NCBI GenBank assembly: GCA_965248395.1
Contig: OZ252103.1
Coordinates: forward strand, 2,728,001-2,792,000
Reading direction: 5' to 3'
Source of the DNA: JAAXHH01 sp965248395
GTDB lineage: Bacteria; JAAXHH01
DNA length: 64,000 nt
Numbering within the stretch: the first letter of the stretch is position 1; every line of letters begins with the position of its first letter. Position numbers and translations under genes: made by a program. The notes under the pieces are model-generated. The model made no database searches. It was not told the origin of the DNA and was given only the letters and a program-made list of their open reading frames with translations. Below, piece after piece: positions 52,948-61,834 of the stretch.

Positions 52948-54411
52948 TCAATCCTGTGTGGCATCCAGTGGGTAGAGTTTCCTGCCGAGCCGGTGGAATG
53001 TCACGAAACCCGCGTCATGTACGCCCGGTTCCGTGACCACGTGAATGGCACCCGCCCACGGTTCAAAACCGGCCCGGAAATGGGCGGATGACTTGACTCC
53101 GATATATCGCATTTCCCGTGGATCCAGGCCGAGGGATTCCGAGAAAGCCGTATCGAAGGGCTGCTCGCGACCGTTCACGAGTATGATATGTACGCCCTCC
53201 TGCCGGATGTGCGCCGAGGGTCCCATATTACCCTCCAGACCGGCGAGCATGGGCCCGTGGTACCGGAACCTGCCGTCCGATAGGGCCAGCACTTCCGCAG
53301 TCATGGTAACCGGCTCCCCCTGCATCGGCGTAGATTTGCCGCCGACGTCCAGCGTGATCGTGGCGCCCACGCCGGCGTCCATGCATTGTTCCACCGCTTC
53401 CGGATCGACGATGTACAGGACGCAGGCATCCTCGAGACCGGCTTCGATGAACGTCCGCAGCATGGCGGTGCTGTCGCCCGGAGAGCCGCCGCCCGTGTTG
53501 TCGTTTCGGTCCGCGAGCAAGACGGGAAACCGGCCCTCTTCATGGACCCGGTCCAGCGTATCCCGCGTCGACGGCATATGGTAGTGCCAGTCGGCCCGTC
53601 TTTCATACAGGTATTCGCCCAGTTCGTTGGCGTAACGCTGGGCCATCTCCTCGTCGTTGTCCGTCACAATGTACACCGACGCGCCCATGTGGGGTATGTC
53701 GGCGAGAGGAAAACAGGTGGCGATGGATCCGCAGACGACGCCAGGCCTGGCTTCGATTTCGTGCAGGTAGTCGATAGCCTCCTTCATGGGAGGGTGGGCC
53801 GTGACCTGGTTCATGCCCCATACCATGGGGATCTGGTGCAGCGCCATGGTGGGACGCAGGCCCTCCCGGAGGATTCGAACGAGCACATCCGCGCATTCCC
53901 TTCCTCGAGGCGCCATATCGATCTCGGGGTAGGACTCCCGGCCGATCAGCACATCGGCTGATTCGATCATCCGCGGGGTCATATTGGAATGTATGTCCAA
54001 CTGGCCTACTATGGGTATGCCTCCCACGAGTTCGCGTACGGCGGCGAGAATGTATCCCTCGCCATCGTCGATACCTTCGGCTACCATGGCGCCGTGCAGT
54101 TCAAGCAGTACCCCGTCGATGGGACCCGCGTTCCGGAAACCGTCCAGCATCTCGTCGAGGATTTCGTCGAAGAGGGCACGGGGCGTGGGGCCGCTGGGAT
54201 GTGGTTCGGCCACTATGGTGGGGATCAGTTCGAACCCATGTACATCGGCGCCTTCAATGAATCCTCCCGTGGGTTTGTTTGTACCCCGGAACGCCGCCAG
54301 GATCTCACTGCCCCGCAGGTCGCCATACCGTTCCAGGTAGTTCTTTCGGGTGGTTTCCACCGTCGTGAACGTACTCGTCTCGTGGGCGATGATACCGGTT
54401 ACGACCCGCAT
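52948..54411 (-). CDS. M81-family metallopeptidase (MlrC-like), second copy
   Basis: The ATG at 54411 (GGAAAGG upstream) gives 487 residues. Motifs follow the family: MRVVTGIIAHETSTFTTVET, GVLLELHGAMVAEGIDDGEG, IVGQLDIHSNMTPRMIESAD, LIGRESYPEIDMAPRGREC, and in the MlrC C-domain LADRNDNTGGGSPGDSTAML, FRAGFEPWAGAIHVVTEPGV. It is a divergent paralogue of 25137-26576. It lies between the PlsC-like gene and DUF423 and overlaps neither. Metal-dependent hydrolysis of an amide or cyclic substrate is assumed from the family. Confidence 0.88.
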   Translation of the reverse strand: MRVVTGIIAHETSTFTTVETTRKNYLERYGDLRGSEILAAFRGTNKPTGGFIEGADVHGFELIPTIVAEPHPSGPTPRALFDEILDEMLDGFRNAGPIDGVLLELHGAMVAEGIDDGEGYILAAVRELVGGIPIVGQLDIHSNMTPRMIESADVLIGRESYPEIDMAPRGRECADVLVRILREGLRPTMALHQIPMVWGMNQVTAHPPMKEAIDYLHEIEARPGVVCGSIATCFPLADIPHMGASVYIVTDNDEEMAQRYANELGEYLYERRADWHYHMPSTRDTLDRVHEEGRFPVLLADRNDNTGGGSPGDSTAMLRTFIEAGLEDACVLYIVDPEAVEQCMDAGVGATITLDVGGKSTPMQGEPVTMTAEVLALSDGRFRYHGPMLAGLEGNMGPSAHIRQEGVHIILVNGREQPFDTAFSESLGLDPREMRYIGVKSSAHFRAGFEPWAGAIHVVTEPGVHDAGFVTFHRLGRKLYPLDATQD

Positions 54412-54427
54412 TATCATCCTTTCCGTT

Positions 54428-54796
54428 TCAAGACCGGTAAATACCGTAGGCCAGGAGGAGCCAGCCAACTATGAACGCCACTCCGCCCAGGGGAGTCACG
54501 GCGCCCAGCCACCGGATTCCCGCAAGGCTCAACACGTACAGGCTGCCGGAAAAAAGTACCGTGCCCGCGATGAACATCCAACCGGTTGCCGGAGGAATGG
54601 AAGGGGACCAGCGCGAAATCGCCCAGGCTACGAAAAGAAGGCCGAAGGCGTGGTATATCTGGTACCGGACGGCGGTTTCGAATACCTCGAGCATTTCGGG
54701 AGACAGCCGGTCTTTCAACGCGTGAGCGCCAAAGGCTCCGGCGACTACGGCGAGGAGGGCCGACAAGCTGCCGGCGATCGCGAACAGTTTATCCAT
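54428..54796 (-). CDS. DUF423 small membrane protein
   Basis: A 122-residue protein with four membrane helices: LFAIAGSLSALLAVVAGAFG, then ALKDRLSPEMLEVFETAVRY (the HALKD motif of DUF423), a helix near FGLLFVAWAISRW, and two at the end (GWMFIAGTVLFSGSLYVLSL, LGGVAFIVGWLLLAYGIYRS). The family is conserved but unassigned. A TTG two codons upstream (54802) is an alternative start. It is 25 bases after the SDR stop and 16 bases before the M81 gene, in the same direction. Confidence 0.88.
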   Translation of the reverse strand: MDKLFAIAGSLSALLAVVAGAFGAHALKDRLSPEMLEVFETAVRYQIYHAFGLLFVAWAISRWSPSIPPATGWMFIAGTVLFSGSLYVLSLAGIRWLGAVTPLGGVAFIVGWLLLAYGIYRS

Positions 54797-54821
54797 GTCC
54801 AATTCCCGGATTGGGGTCTGA

Positions 54822-55598
54822 TTACCAGATCGGAGCCAGCCAGCCGCCGTCCACGGGCAGGGCCGTACCGGTTATCCACTCGGCGTCATCCGAGGCAAAA
54901 AACGCGCAGGCCCGGCCGATGTCCTTCGGCAACCCCAGCCTGGGCAGGGGGGTCTTTTCAAGCGCTTCGGCGACCTGGGCCTCGGTCAGGTAGTCCTGGA
55001 TGGGCGTTTCAATGTAGCCCGGACAGACGGTATTGGCCGTAATCCCGTGGGACGCCAGTTCTACCGCCGCGTCCCGCGTGAGGTTGACGACCCCGGCCTT
55101 GGCCGCCGCGTACGCCGGTCCGCCACCGCCGTGAAAGGCGTGGACGGACGCGATGTTTATGATCCTACCCGCGCGGGACTGCTTCAAGTGGGGTACGGCG
55201 GCGCGGGTGGTCAGGAACAGGGCCCGCAGGTTGATGCCTGTGATGCGGTCCCAATCGTCGATCGAAAGGGTCTGGCTGTCCCCAGAGAGGAAAATACCTG
55301 CGTTGTTGACCAGGATATCGAGGGCTCCGAAGGTATCCAGCGCCTGGTCAACCAGGTGATTGACGGCCGCCTCTTCCGATACGTCGGTTTGTACGAAAAG
55401 CCCTTCCGACCCCAGGGCGTTCACTTCCTCCACGGTAGGGGTTGTCACGTCCTGGTCGTGGTACTTGCCGCGTTTGGGCTGCTGAACGATATCGCTTACG
55501 ACGACGCGGGCCCCTTCCCGTGCCAGTTCGATACATATACCCCGGCCAATGCCGGAACTGCCGCCCGTGACGATAGCGACCCGACCCTTGAGTTTCAA
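54822..55598 (-). CDS. Short-chain dehydrogenase/reductase
   Basis: The TTG at 55598, five bases after AGAGG, gives 258 residues; the longer frame upstream is not SDR-like. NAD(P) motif LKGRVAIVTGGSSGIGRGIC, structural motif LDILVNNAGIF, catalytic Ser in IINIASVHAFHGGGG, YxxxK in PAYAAAKAGVVNLT, and C-terminal ITGTALPVDGGW are all present. It is a classical SDR oxidising or reducing a hydroxyl or keto group; the substrate is unknown. It diverges from the enolase-superfamily gene at 55773 across a shared promoter region. Confidence 0.9.
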   Translation of the reverse strand: MKLKGRVAIVTGGSSGIGRGICIELAREGARVVVSDIVQQPKRGKYHDQDVTTPTVEEVNALGSEGLFVQTDVSEEAAVNHLVDQALDTFGALDILVNNAGIFLSGDSQTLSIDDWDRITGINLRALFLTTRAAVPHLKQSRAGRIINIASVHAFHGGGGPAYAAAKAGVVNLTRDAAVELASHGITANTVCPGYIETPIQDYLTEAQVAEALEKTPLPRLGLPKDIGRACAFFASDDAEWITGTALPVDGGWLAPIW

Positions 55599-55697
55599 GT
55601 TGTCCTCTGTACTTTTCCATAGCAACCGATTGGAAGGAATCCTTAACTGATTATAAGTAGATCGAAAAACCGAGGCAAGACAAGTGTTATAAATGGA

Positions 55698-55731
55698 TTG
55701 CATTTTTCAAATCCAACCTTAGTTATATAAG
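55698..55731 (+). promoter_or_regulatory. Possible promoter for the enolase-superfamily gene
   Basis: The A+T-rich divergent gap (55620-55770) contains TTGCAT (55698-55703) or TTTTCA (55704-55709) and, 16 bases after the latter, TATAAG (55726-55731). Spacing is imperfect for the first choice. No operator repeat is obvious. Confidence 0.3.
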
Positions 55732-55772
55732 CTTCACCTCCGTCCAAACCCATACCACTGCAGGAGGATCCA

Positions 55773-57032
55773 ATGAAGATCACGCACGCCGAAAGAACAG
55801 CCCTCAACGTGCCGTTCTACGCCGGGCACGTCGACCATGCCATGGCCCGGGCGAACACCCATAACGAGCGTCTGTGGGTATATCGGCTGGAGACCGACAA
55901 CGGCCTGGTCAGCATCACCGACGGCCACGGTGCCGCGGATACCGCTGGACTGATCGGCAAGGACCCGTGGACCATCATGTGGGACGACGATATCGGGTTC
56001 GGACCGCAGATCGCCGCCTTCGACCTGTGCGGGAAGGAAGCCGGGGTGCCCGTTCACGCGTTGCTGGGCAACAAGCTGCGGGACCGCTGTCCCCTTTCCT
56101 GGTGGGACATAGACATGCCGCCCGAAGACTGGGTCAAAGAAGCCGAAGAATCCCTCAGGCGCGGTTACACGTCTTTCAAGATGAAGGCGCGGCCCTGGCG
56201 CGACATCATCGCCCAGATAGACGCGGTGAGCGAGGTCGTCCCGGCCGACTACAGGTTCGACGTGGATTTCAACGGGTTTCTCCTCACCCAGGCAAAAGCG
56301 GAACAGATCCTGTCGCAGCTCGATCAGCGCGTAAACGTGGGCATATACGAAAGCCCCTTCTACCTGAGAAAAGATCTTAAGGGCGCGCAGATGCTTCGTG
56401 AACGTATACAGAAGCCGATCGTCGAACACTTCGGCGACGAAGTGTGGCAGGCGGAGGTCAGCGACGGATTCGTGATCGGAGGCGGCGCCTCCGGTACGAT
56501 GCGACAGGGCATCATGGCGGCCGCGTTGAACAAACCCTTCTGGCTGCAGATGGTGGGTTCAGGACCGACTACGACCTTCGCCGCCCACATCGGATCGGTG
56601 CTGTCACACGCCCAGTTGCCGTATATCACCTGCCATGAACTCTGGAAAACCGACCTGTTAACCCAGCGCATCGAGGTCGTGGACGGATACATGCAGGTAC
56701 CGGACAAGCCAGGCCTGGGCGTGGAAATTGACGAGAAAGCCATCGAAACATACGCCGTTGACGACGATGAACCCACGGCGGTAGAGCGGTACCGGAGCAA
56801 GAAACGCATTCTGCGCGTGGTGTGGCCGGGCCTAGGGGGGAAATCACGCGTGTGGGAGTTCACCGACGAGAGCATCTACCAGCCGGAATTCTACAAGGGC
56901 AATCTTCCCGGTTTTGAATCGGGTGTACATCTCGAGGTGATCGAAGACGACCACAGCGCCGCTTTTGAGAAGAGACACGCGGAGCTGGCCAGGCGGGAGG
57001 CCACCGTCGCCCGGGCACCCAAGGGCATATAG
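55773..57032 (+). CDS. Mandelate racemase/muconate lactonizing enzyme-family protein
   Basis: A 419-residue enolase-superfamily enzyme with a strong AGGAGG start. Catalytic pattern: KxK at K136/K138 (SFKMKARPW), metal ligands D165 and N167 (FDVDFNGF), Glu193 (YESPF) and Glu218/His219 (IVEHFG). The lid domain is the N-terminal about 110 residues. The C-terminal about 90 residues (WPGLGGKSRVWEFTDESIY onward) form an unusual extension. The family abstracts a proton next to a carboxylate, as in sugar-acid dehydratases. It is adjacent to genes for other oxidoreductases and a GH113-like enzyme, so a sugar-acid substrate is plausible (inference). Confidence 0.88.
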   Translation: MKITHAERTALNVPFYAGHVDHAMARANTHNERLWVYRLETDNGLVSITDGHGAADTAGLIGKDPWTIMWDDDIGFGPQIAAFDLCGKEAGVPVHALLGNKLRDRCPLSWWDIDMPPEDWVKEAEESLRRGYTSFKMKARPWRDIIAQIDAVSEVVPADYRFDVDFNGFLLTQAKAEQILSQLDQRVNVGIYESPFYLRKDLKGAQMLRERIQKPIVEHFGDEVWQAEVSDGFVIGGGASGTMRQGIMAAALNKPFWLQMVGSGPTTTFAAHIGSVLSHAQLPYITCHELWKTDLLTQRIEVVDGYMQVPDKPGLGVEIDEKAIETYAVDDDEPTAVERYRSKKRILRVVWPGLGGKSRVWEFTDESIYQPEFYKGNLPGFESGVHLEVIEDDHSAAFEKRHAELARREATVARAPKGI

Positions 57033-57057
57033 TATTCAAAGGTGGAAGTGCGCGCCG

Positions 57058-58341
57058 TCAACCACGGGTAGACCGGGTGCGTCTGAACGTATCCGGAATC
57101 ACCCGCCGCACCCCCTCGATGACGCGTTCTTCCACTTCCTCCGCGAAGCGACTGGGCAGCCCGAAGTACACGGTCGCGTCGCCGGCTTCGTAACCGCCCT
57201 CTTTCCAGATTCGCCGGGAGGGAATGTATCCGGGCAGGTCGTTGGCGTAGGCGCCTATCCATAGCCTCGAGGGGTCGTACATCCGCCGCAGGATACAGGC
57301 GTAGTCCGCGACGACTTCCCCGGCCAGAAAGACCATGGCGAGTTCGTCCCCGAACGTCCAGGCCTGGACCGGGTAATTGAGCGCTTCCGGCACTTCCCGG
57401 TCGCTGTCCATCCGTGCGATCCACTGGCGGGCGTGGTATCCCGCGGGACTTTGCTCGTCCGCCTTTGCCAGCCATGCTGTACGCGAAGGGACGGCATCGT
57501 AGGGAAGTGAAACGTAGACCAGGCGGCAGCGGGGCGGTTGCGTCAGGGGTCGGCCAGGCGTGCCGAGCAAGCGGTCCACCTCCCACGCGATATCCCCTCC
57601 ATGGCGCCGGGCATGGGAAAGTCCCGTGCGCGGAAAGGGGTTCGCATTGGCGGCGCACCCGATGGTGACCATGGCCAGGGCGTCCGGGTGGTTTTGCTTG
57701 ATCGTTTCGGCCGCGAATCCCGCCCAGTCGCCGCACATGAAGTTGTCCGCGGGCCCGAAGGTCGTGCAGTGACAGGCATAGCTGATCCAGACCGCCCTCA
57801 GGCTTCCGTCCGGATCATCGATCCTCATCATGGGCATCACGTGATCCACCGGCCCAATCTGCTGCCGCCTGTTCACCGCGAACCCGGCATGTCCCTCGCA
57901 GTAGCTCAACCCGCCCGGCTTGCGATCCGAAAGCGCCTGCATCCCCACTTCCACCATCCGCCCCGTCACCTCCTCGGTATATCGATCGATATGCTCCTGG
58001 TGGGCGGACGGGATATCCGTACTGAACAACATGGGCGCCACGCCGGACAGCATCGGCGCGTTGTGGGTATGGCTGTAGCTCAGGACGATGCGTTCCCGGG
58101 TTATGCCCGCGAGCCTGCCCAGCTCTCGCGCTACGGACTCCGTGGTGGATTCGGATACGCCGCAGTTATCCAGGGTCAGGAGCAGAACCGGCCGGTCCGC
58201 GCCAATCGCCAGGGCGCGGGCATACAGTGGCGCGACGACCTTCGAAGTTTCTTCCCGGCGCGCGCCGTAACCACTCAGGCGCACGGGGTAGCCGGGGGTT
58301 ACATCCACTTCCGATATTCCCACGGATTCAAGTTCTTTCAT
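57058..58341 (-). CDS. Neutral/alkaline non-lysosomal ceramidase-like hydrolase
   Basis: The ATG at 58341 gives 427 residues (a longer frame lacks family similarity). The N-terminal half matches neutral ceramidase domain features: SEVDVTPGYPVRLSGYGARR, SYSHTHNAPMLSG (zinc-binding HxH-type) and YACHCTTFGPADNFMCGD with GDWAGFAAE. A middle segment VTIGCAANANPFPR fits the catalytic region. The C-terminal half (MVFLAGEVVADYACILRRMY, LWIGAYANDLPGYIP) matches the family too. No signal peptide is seen, so it may not act on lipids; bacterial relatives are often of unknown substrate. It overlaps no neighbour. Confidence 0.8.
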   Translation of the reverse strand: MKELESVGISEVDVTPGYPVRLSGYGARREETSKVVAPLYARALAIGADRPVLLLTLDNCGVSESTTESVARELGRLAGITRERIVLSYSHTHNAPMLSGVAPMLFSTDIPSAHQEHIDRYTEEVTGRMVEVGMQALSDRKPGGLSYCEGHAGFAVNRRQQIGPVDHVMPMMRIDDPDGSLRAVWISYACHCTTFGPADNFMCGDWAGFAAETIKQNHPDALAMVTIGCAANANPFPRTGLSHARRHGGDIAWEVDRLLGTPGRPLTQPPRCRLVYVSLPYDAVPSRTAWLAKADEQSPAGYHARQWIARMDSDREVPEALNYPVQAWTFGDELAMVFLAGEVVADYACILRRMYDPSRLWIGAYANDLPGYIPSRRIWKEGGYEAGDATVYFGLPSRFAEEVEERVIEGVRRVIPDTFRRTRSTRG

Positions 58342-58369
58342 ACGTCTTCTTAAACCTCCCGCAAGTGCG

Positions 58370-60226
58370 CTAGTACCATTCCGTCTTGTGTGGCGTTCCC
58401 GGAAAGAAGACCGCGTCGACCACCAGGGATAGGGCGACACCCATGAGAAAACCGAGCACAACACCGGTAAAAAAAGGCTGGGCGGCGCGGTACATTCGGA
58501 CACCGCCGATTCGAATCAATACAATCTGGAGGAACCACGCGAGGAAAATAGGCAGGAACGCGTTTCGAACCACGCCGCCCACGTCACCGATGGCCATACC
58601 GACCGGGTGGAACGGCCACCAGGTGAAAAAGGCCCGGCCGGCAATGACCAGTCCGTTTATCAACACGCCTGACAACAGAAACAGTGCCTCCAGGGCACCT
58701 ATCTGCGAGGGGTTGGTGGCCCATATGGGTATGCGGCCGTAGAAAAAGGTTCCCAGGCCGCCGGGTTGGGTGTACAGGTTGTTGGCGCCCACCGTATGGG
58801 CGGAGTGGACCAGGGAGACGACTGAAAGGACGACGCTGATTCCTATCGCTGCGCATATCCAGCCGAACATGCCACGGTTTCGGCCAGTCATATGGCTTTT
58901 CAGCCACGCAATGTGGGAGAATCCGACCATGGTAAAAGTCCGCCAGTTTCTCGCGAAACCGTTGGCCATGCCCAGCACGTTGATGTCCTGCATGGTCAAG
59001 GATGACGATCCGATCATTCCGACCGTGAAGTAGTTGGGTTTCACCGTCAGTTCGGCCATGATCAGCCCCGATTCGGCGACCACGCGGGCCAGCACCAGGT
59101 AGAAGGTGAACATGACCACCAGGAAAAACACCGCTACGGGTATGGACAGCCCCGCGCTGTACAGCCACAGGACCGCGAAAACCGAGCCGCCCGCAAGTCC
59201 GGTCAGGGCCCACCGATATGAGAACAGTTCCTGTGCCTCACGGTCCTCCCGCGCGGATCGCCAGGCCGCGCGCCACACCGACGCCAGGTGACGCCTTGCG
59301 ATCCAAATCAACCAGGCCGCGAACACGATAACACCACCCATGTACTGCATGCCTGTCAGACCGCCCTGTACCACGCTTCCGGCAGTCGAGAACATGCCCA
59401 GTCGACTCAGTAACCCTTGCTCAAGAACGCCGAACAGCTGGAAGAACCAGAGGCTGAACAGGATTTCCGCGGGCGCGAAGAAGGCGAATGAAAGCGCGTA
59501 GAGATTCAGGTAAAGAGGTATGCCCGGGAAATAGGGGGCGATTTCCAGGGTCGCCGCCGCACCCGGATGGATGGGCAGCATCGGCATCGCTCCCCAGTAT
59601 GCCAAACAGTTCCAGGCCATGGCGGCGAAGGTCAGCAGGAGACCTGCTTGAAATAAACGGTTGCGGTAAAGACCGGCGCCCGGCCGCCCCTGGTTTTCTT
59701 CCGATTCCCCGGTGAGTCGCAAGGCCGCTTCCCCCATGGGAAATCGCAGGCGTTCATACTCCATCCACTGCCTGCGGAAGATCACCACGATGCACGCTCC
59801 AATCAGCAGCAGGGCGGCGAAAAGGCACAGCCACCAGAGGATGGGGGCAATCCAGACCGACCAGGGAATCTGCTGTCCGGGCTGCAGTCCTTCGTGAAAC
59901 CTTCGGGCCGACTCGTAATCGCTCAGGTAGACCCAGTGGGGAAGGTAGGGAAGGATCAGTTCATCCCACCGGTTTTCCGGCGAAGCGAAATAGGCGGGCG
60001 CCGCGATGGCCGAGACCATGTACCGGGTGACACCCAGGTCCGGCATCATGGACGCCGCCCAACCCATGGCGAAGACCGTCAGCAGTTCGGTACGGGTCAA
60101 CGCGTGTGACGGGCAGCATACCCGGCAGATGAGATTGGGTAGGAGAACGAGCGAGAGGAAAGGAATCAGGAAGCCGGAAGGCAGGTGGGCGAACAGCATG
60201 AAATCGTAACCGCCCCGATCGGCCAT
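58370..60226 (-). CDS. DUF6785-type polytopic membrane protein (OPT-like)
   Basis: A 618-residue protein from ATG 60226 with about 12 membrane helices, including AHLPSGFLIPFLSLVLLPNL, IAPILWWLCLFAALLLIGAC, and LAGGSVFAVLWLYSAGLSIP. The family is a probable transporter of oligopeptide-transporter type. In-frame sequence upstream of the ATG (TLRAAGIGLLLSGVIGFGTQ) looks like the missing first helix, but no ATG, GTG or TTG is found between there and the OYE-type gene's stop, only GTA at 60292. The true start is unresolved. The gene lies within the ceramidase-like/OYE/GH113 group as its likely transporter. Confidence 0.75.
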   Translation of the reverse strand: MADRGGYDFMLFAHLPSGFLIPFLSLVLLPNLICRVCCPSHALTRTELLTVFAMGWAASMMPDLGVTRYMVSAIAAPAYFASPENRWDELILPYLPHWVYLSDYESARRFHEGLQPGQQIPWSVWIAPILWWLCLFAALLLIGACIVVIFRRQWMEYERLRFPMGEAALRLTGESEENQGRPGAGLYRNRLFQAGLLLTFAAMAWNCLAYWGAMPMLPIHPGAAATLEIAPYFPGIPLYLNLYALSFAFFAPAEILFSLWFFQLFGVLEQGLLSRLGMFSTAGSVVQGGLTGMQYMGGVIVFAAWLIWIARRHLASVWRAAWRSAREDREAQELFSYRWALTGLAGGSVFAVLWLYSAGLSIPVAVFFLVVMFTFYLVLARVVAESGLIMAELTVKPNYFTVGMIGSSSLTMQDINVLGMANGFARNWRTFTMVGFSHIAWLKSHMTGRNRGMFGWICAAIGISVVLSVVSLVHSAHTVGANNLYTQPGGLGTFFYGRIPIWATNPSQIGALEALFLLSGVLINGLVIAGRAFFTWWPFHPVGMAIGDVGGVVRNAFLPIFLAWFLQIVLIRIGGVRMYRAAQPFFTGVVLGFLMGVALSLVVDAVFFPGTPHKTEWY

Positions 60227-60320
60227 GTACTGCGTGCCGAATCCGATAACACCCGACAGGAGAAGGCCGATGCCGGCCGCTCTGAGCGTTACCGTCTGAC
60301 CGCGTGAGCAATCGCTGTTT

Positions 60321-61760
60321 CTATGGTTTTGGCGCCGTATCCAGCATCTCCTTGTAGATTTCCGCGTATATCTTGTCCCGGGGTACGCACCCTACGGCGA
60401 ACTGGCCGAGTTCGTTGTGCTTCCCGCGCATCAGGGCCGTACAGTAACTGACCGTGATACAACTCTTCTTGCTGATCATTTCGCCGTGTTCGGCCAGGTC
60501 CTTCGCGAAATCGGGATAGGCCAGCGTGCCCCGTCCGGATCCCATGATGGTCACCCGGTTATCCCGGATGTTGGCCGCACCCGCGTTGACCATGTATTTC
60601 TGCAGCCAGCTGTACCCGGTTCCCACGACGTTGAGGCCCGGGTGCGCCTGGGTGATCGCCGCGGCGGCGCGAAAGTGCCGGGCGACCCCGAAGAGGGGAT
60701 GTTCCGGCGCATCGTAACCATCCACCGGAGACCTTTCGGCGGGCCGGCCCACGTGTGGATTGTAGTAGGGGCTGCCCATGGTGACGTTGATCATCTGGAT
60801 CCCGGCATCCCAGAGCATTCCGGCGACCGCGACCGGCTCCGAGAGGTCCTCGCCAAGCGGGTCGTTCACATCCACGCCGAAACCGGATAGAAAGGGGACC
60901 GGGTACGGCGAACGGGGCGTGCCTGTACCAGTGTCGGGGTCGGTGGTATAGGGAATACCGTCGTAGACGTTCATCCTGCTGGCCAGCAGCAGTTCGTCGT
61001 TCGTCTCTTCCCGGATGCGGCCGATCACATTCCTGACCAGCCTGGTCCTGTTCTCGAGACTGCCCCCGTAGGCTCCTTCCCGAAGTCTCGCAGCCAGCAG
61101 TTCGGAGAGCAGGTAGCGGTGGCACTGCTTGATGTCTACAAAGTCGAATCCCATCTTCCAGGCCAGGACCGCGGCCTGGACGAGGGCATCCTCCACCCGG
61201 CCGAGTTCTGCATCGGAGAGTACCGGGTAGTCCGGGGTAATGGGGATCTTGCGCTTCTTGTCCACGAGGGTAACCGGGTCCACCGCGGGATCATGAAACG
61301 CAATGAGCGGTTTCCTGTAGCTATAGCGACCCGAATGGGTGAGTTGCAGGCCGATGGCCAGGTCGTCATCGCGGCCGAAGACTGCCCGGTGGGCCGAGCG
61401 GGTTTGCGCGAGCATCTCCTCGAAAGAGGCGGCGTTGCCGTCGTGCAACCAGAGCTGGCGGGTATTTGCCCGGGCTTCTTCCAGTACGGCCGTCGCTTCG
61501 CCCCAGATCAGTTTCGCCCCGCCCTCGCCAAACAACTTCCACCGGCGGAAGACCAATTCGTCCGGTGAACCATCGAGGTGTCCATCGCATCCTTCCATGG
61601 GGTGCACGGCCATGGAGTTCCCGATGGTGCGCGCACCGAATCGTACGGGGCGCCAGAGCGGATCGAGGTCCTCGGTCAACTGTATCTCGTCGTTCAATCC
61701 GAGACGGTCGATATCCTGTTGGAGATCATCGAGAGCGCGGTAACGAAAATACTTCGGCAT
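60321..61760 (-). CDS. NADH:flavin oxidoreductase (old yellow enzyme family)
   Basis: The ATG at 61760 gives 479 residues. FMN barrel features: VRFGARTIGNSMAVHPMEGC, AKLIWGEATAVLEEARANT, LAIGLQLTHSGRYSYR, FVDIKQCHRYLLSELLAARL and YGGSLENRTRLVRNVIGRI. The C-terminal phosphate-binding part is near LNVVGTGYSWLQKYM and TIMGSGRGTLAYPDFAKDL. The extra C-terminal part after residue 430 is rich in Cys (SCITVSYCTALM, VGCVPRDK). It is a single-domain OYE rather than the iron-sulfur 2,4-dienoyl-CoA reductase type. It lies 74 bases before the GH113-like gene and 94 bases after the membrane protein. Confidence 0.88.
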   Translation of the reverse strand: MPKYFRYRALDDLQQDIDRLGLNDEIQLTEDLDPLWRPVRFGARTIGNSMAVHPMEGCDGHLDGSPDELVFRRWKLFGEGGAKLIWGEATAVLEEARANTRQLWLHDGNAASFEEMLAQTRSAHRAVFGRDDDLAIGLQLTHSGRYSYRKPLIAFHDPAVDPVTLVDKKRKIPITPDYPVLSDAELGRVEDALVQAAVLAWKMGFDFVDIKQCHRYLLSELLAARLREGAYGGSLENRTRLVRNVIGRIREETNDELLLASRMNVYDGIPYTTDPDTGTGTPRSPYPVPFLSGFGVDVNDPLGEDLSEPVAVAGMLWDAGIQMINVTMGSPYYNPHVGRPAERSPVDGYDAPEHPLFGVARHFRAAAAITQAHPGLNVVGTGYSWLQKYMVNAGAANIRDNRVTIMGSGRGTLAYPDFAKDLAEHGEMISKKSCITVSYCTALMRGKHNELGQFAVGCVPRDKIYAEIYKEMLDTAPKP

Positions 61761-61834
61761 GTATATTCCATTCCTGGAAGAAAGCCGCGGTATCAAGCCG
61801 GAAGCCCGCGGTCAACTCCCTTCTGCGACAGAAT

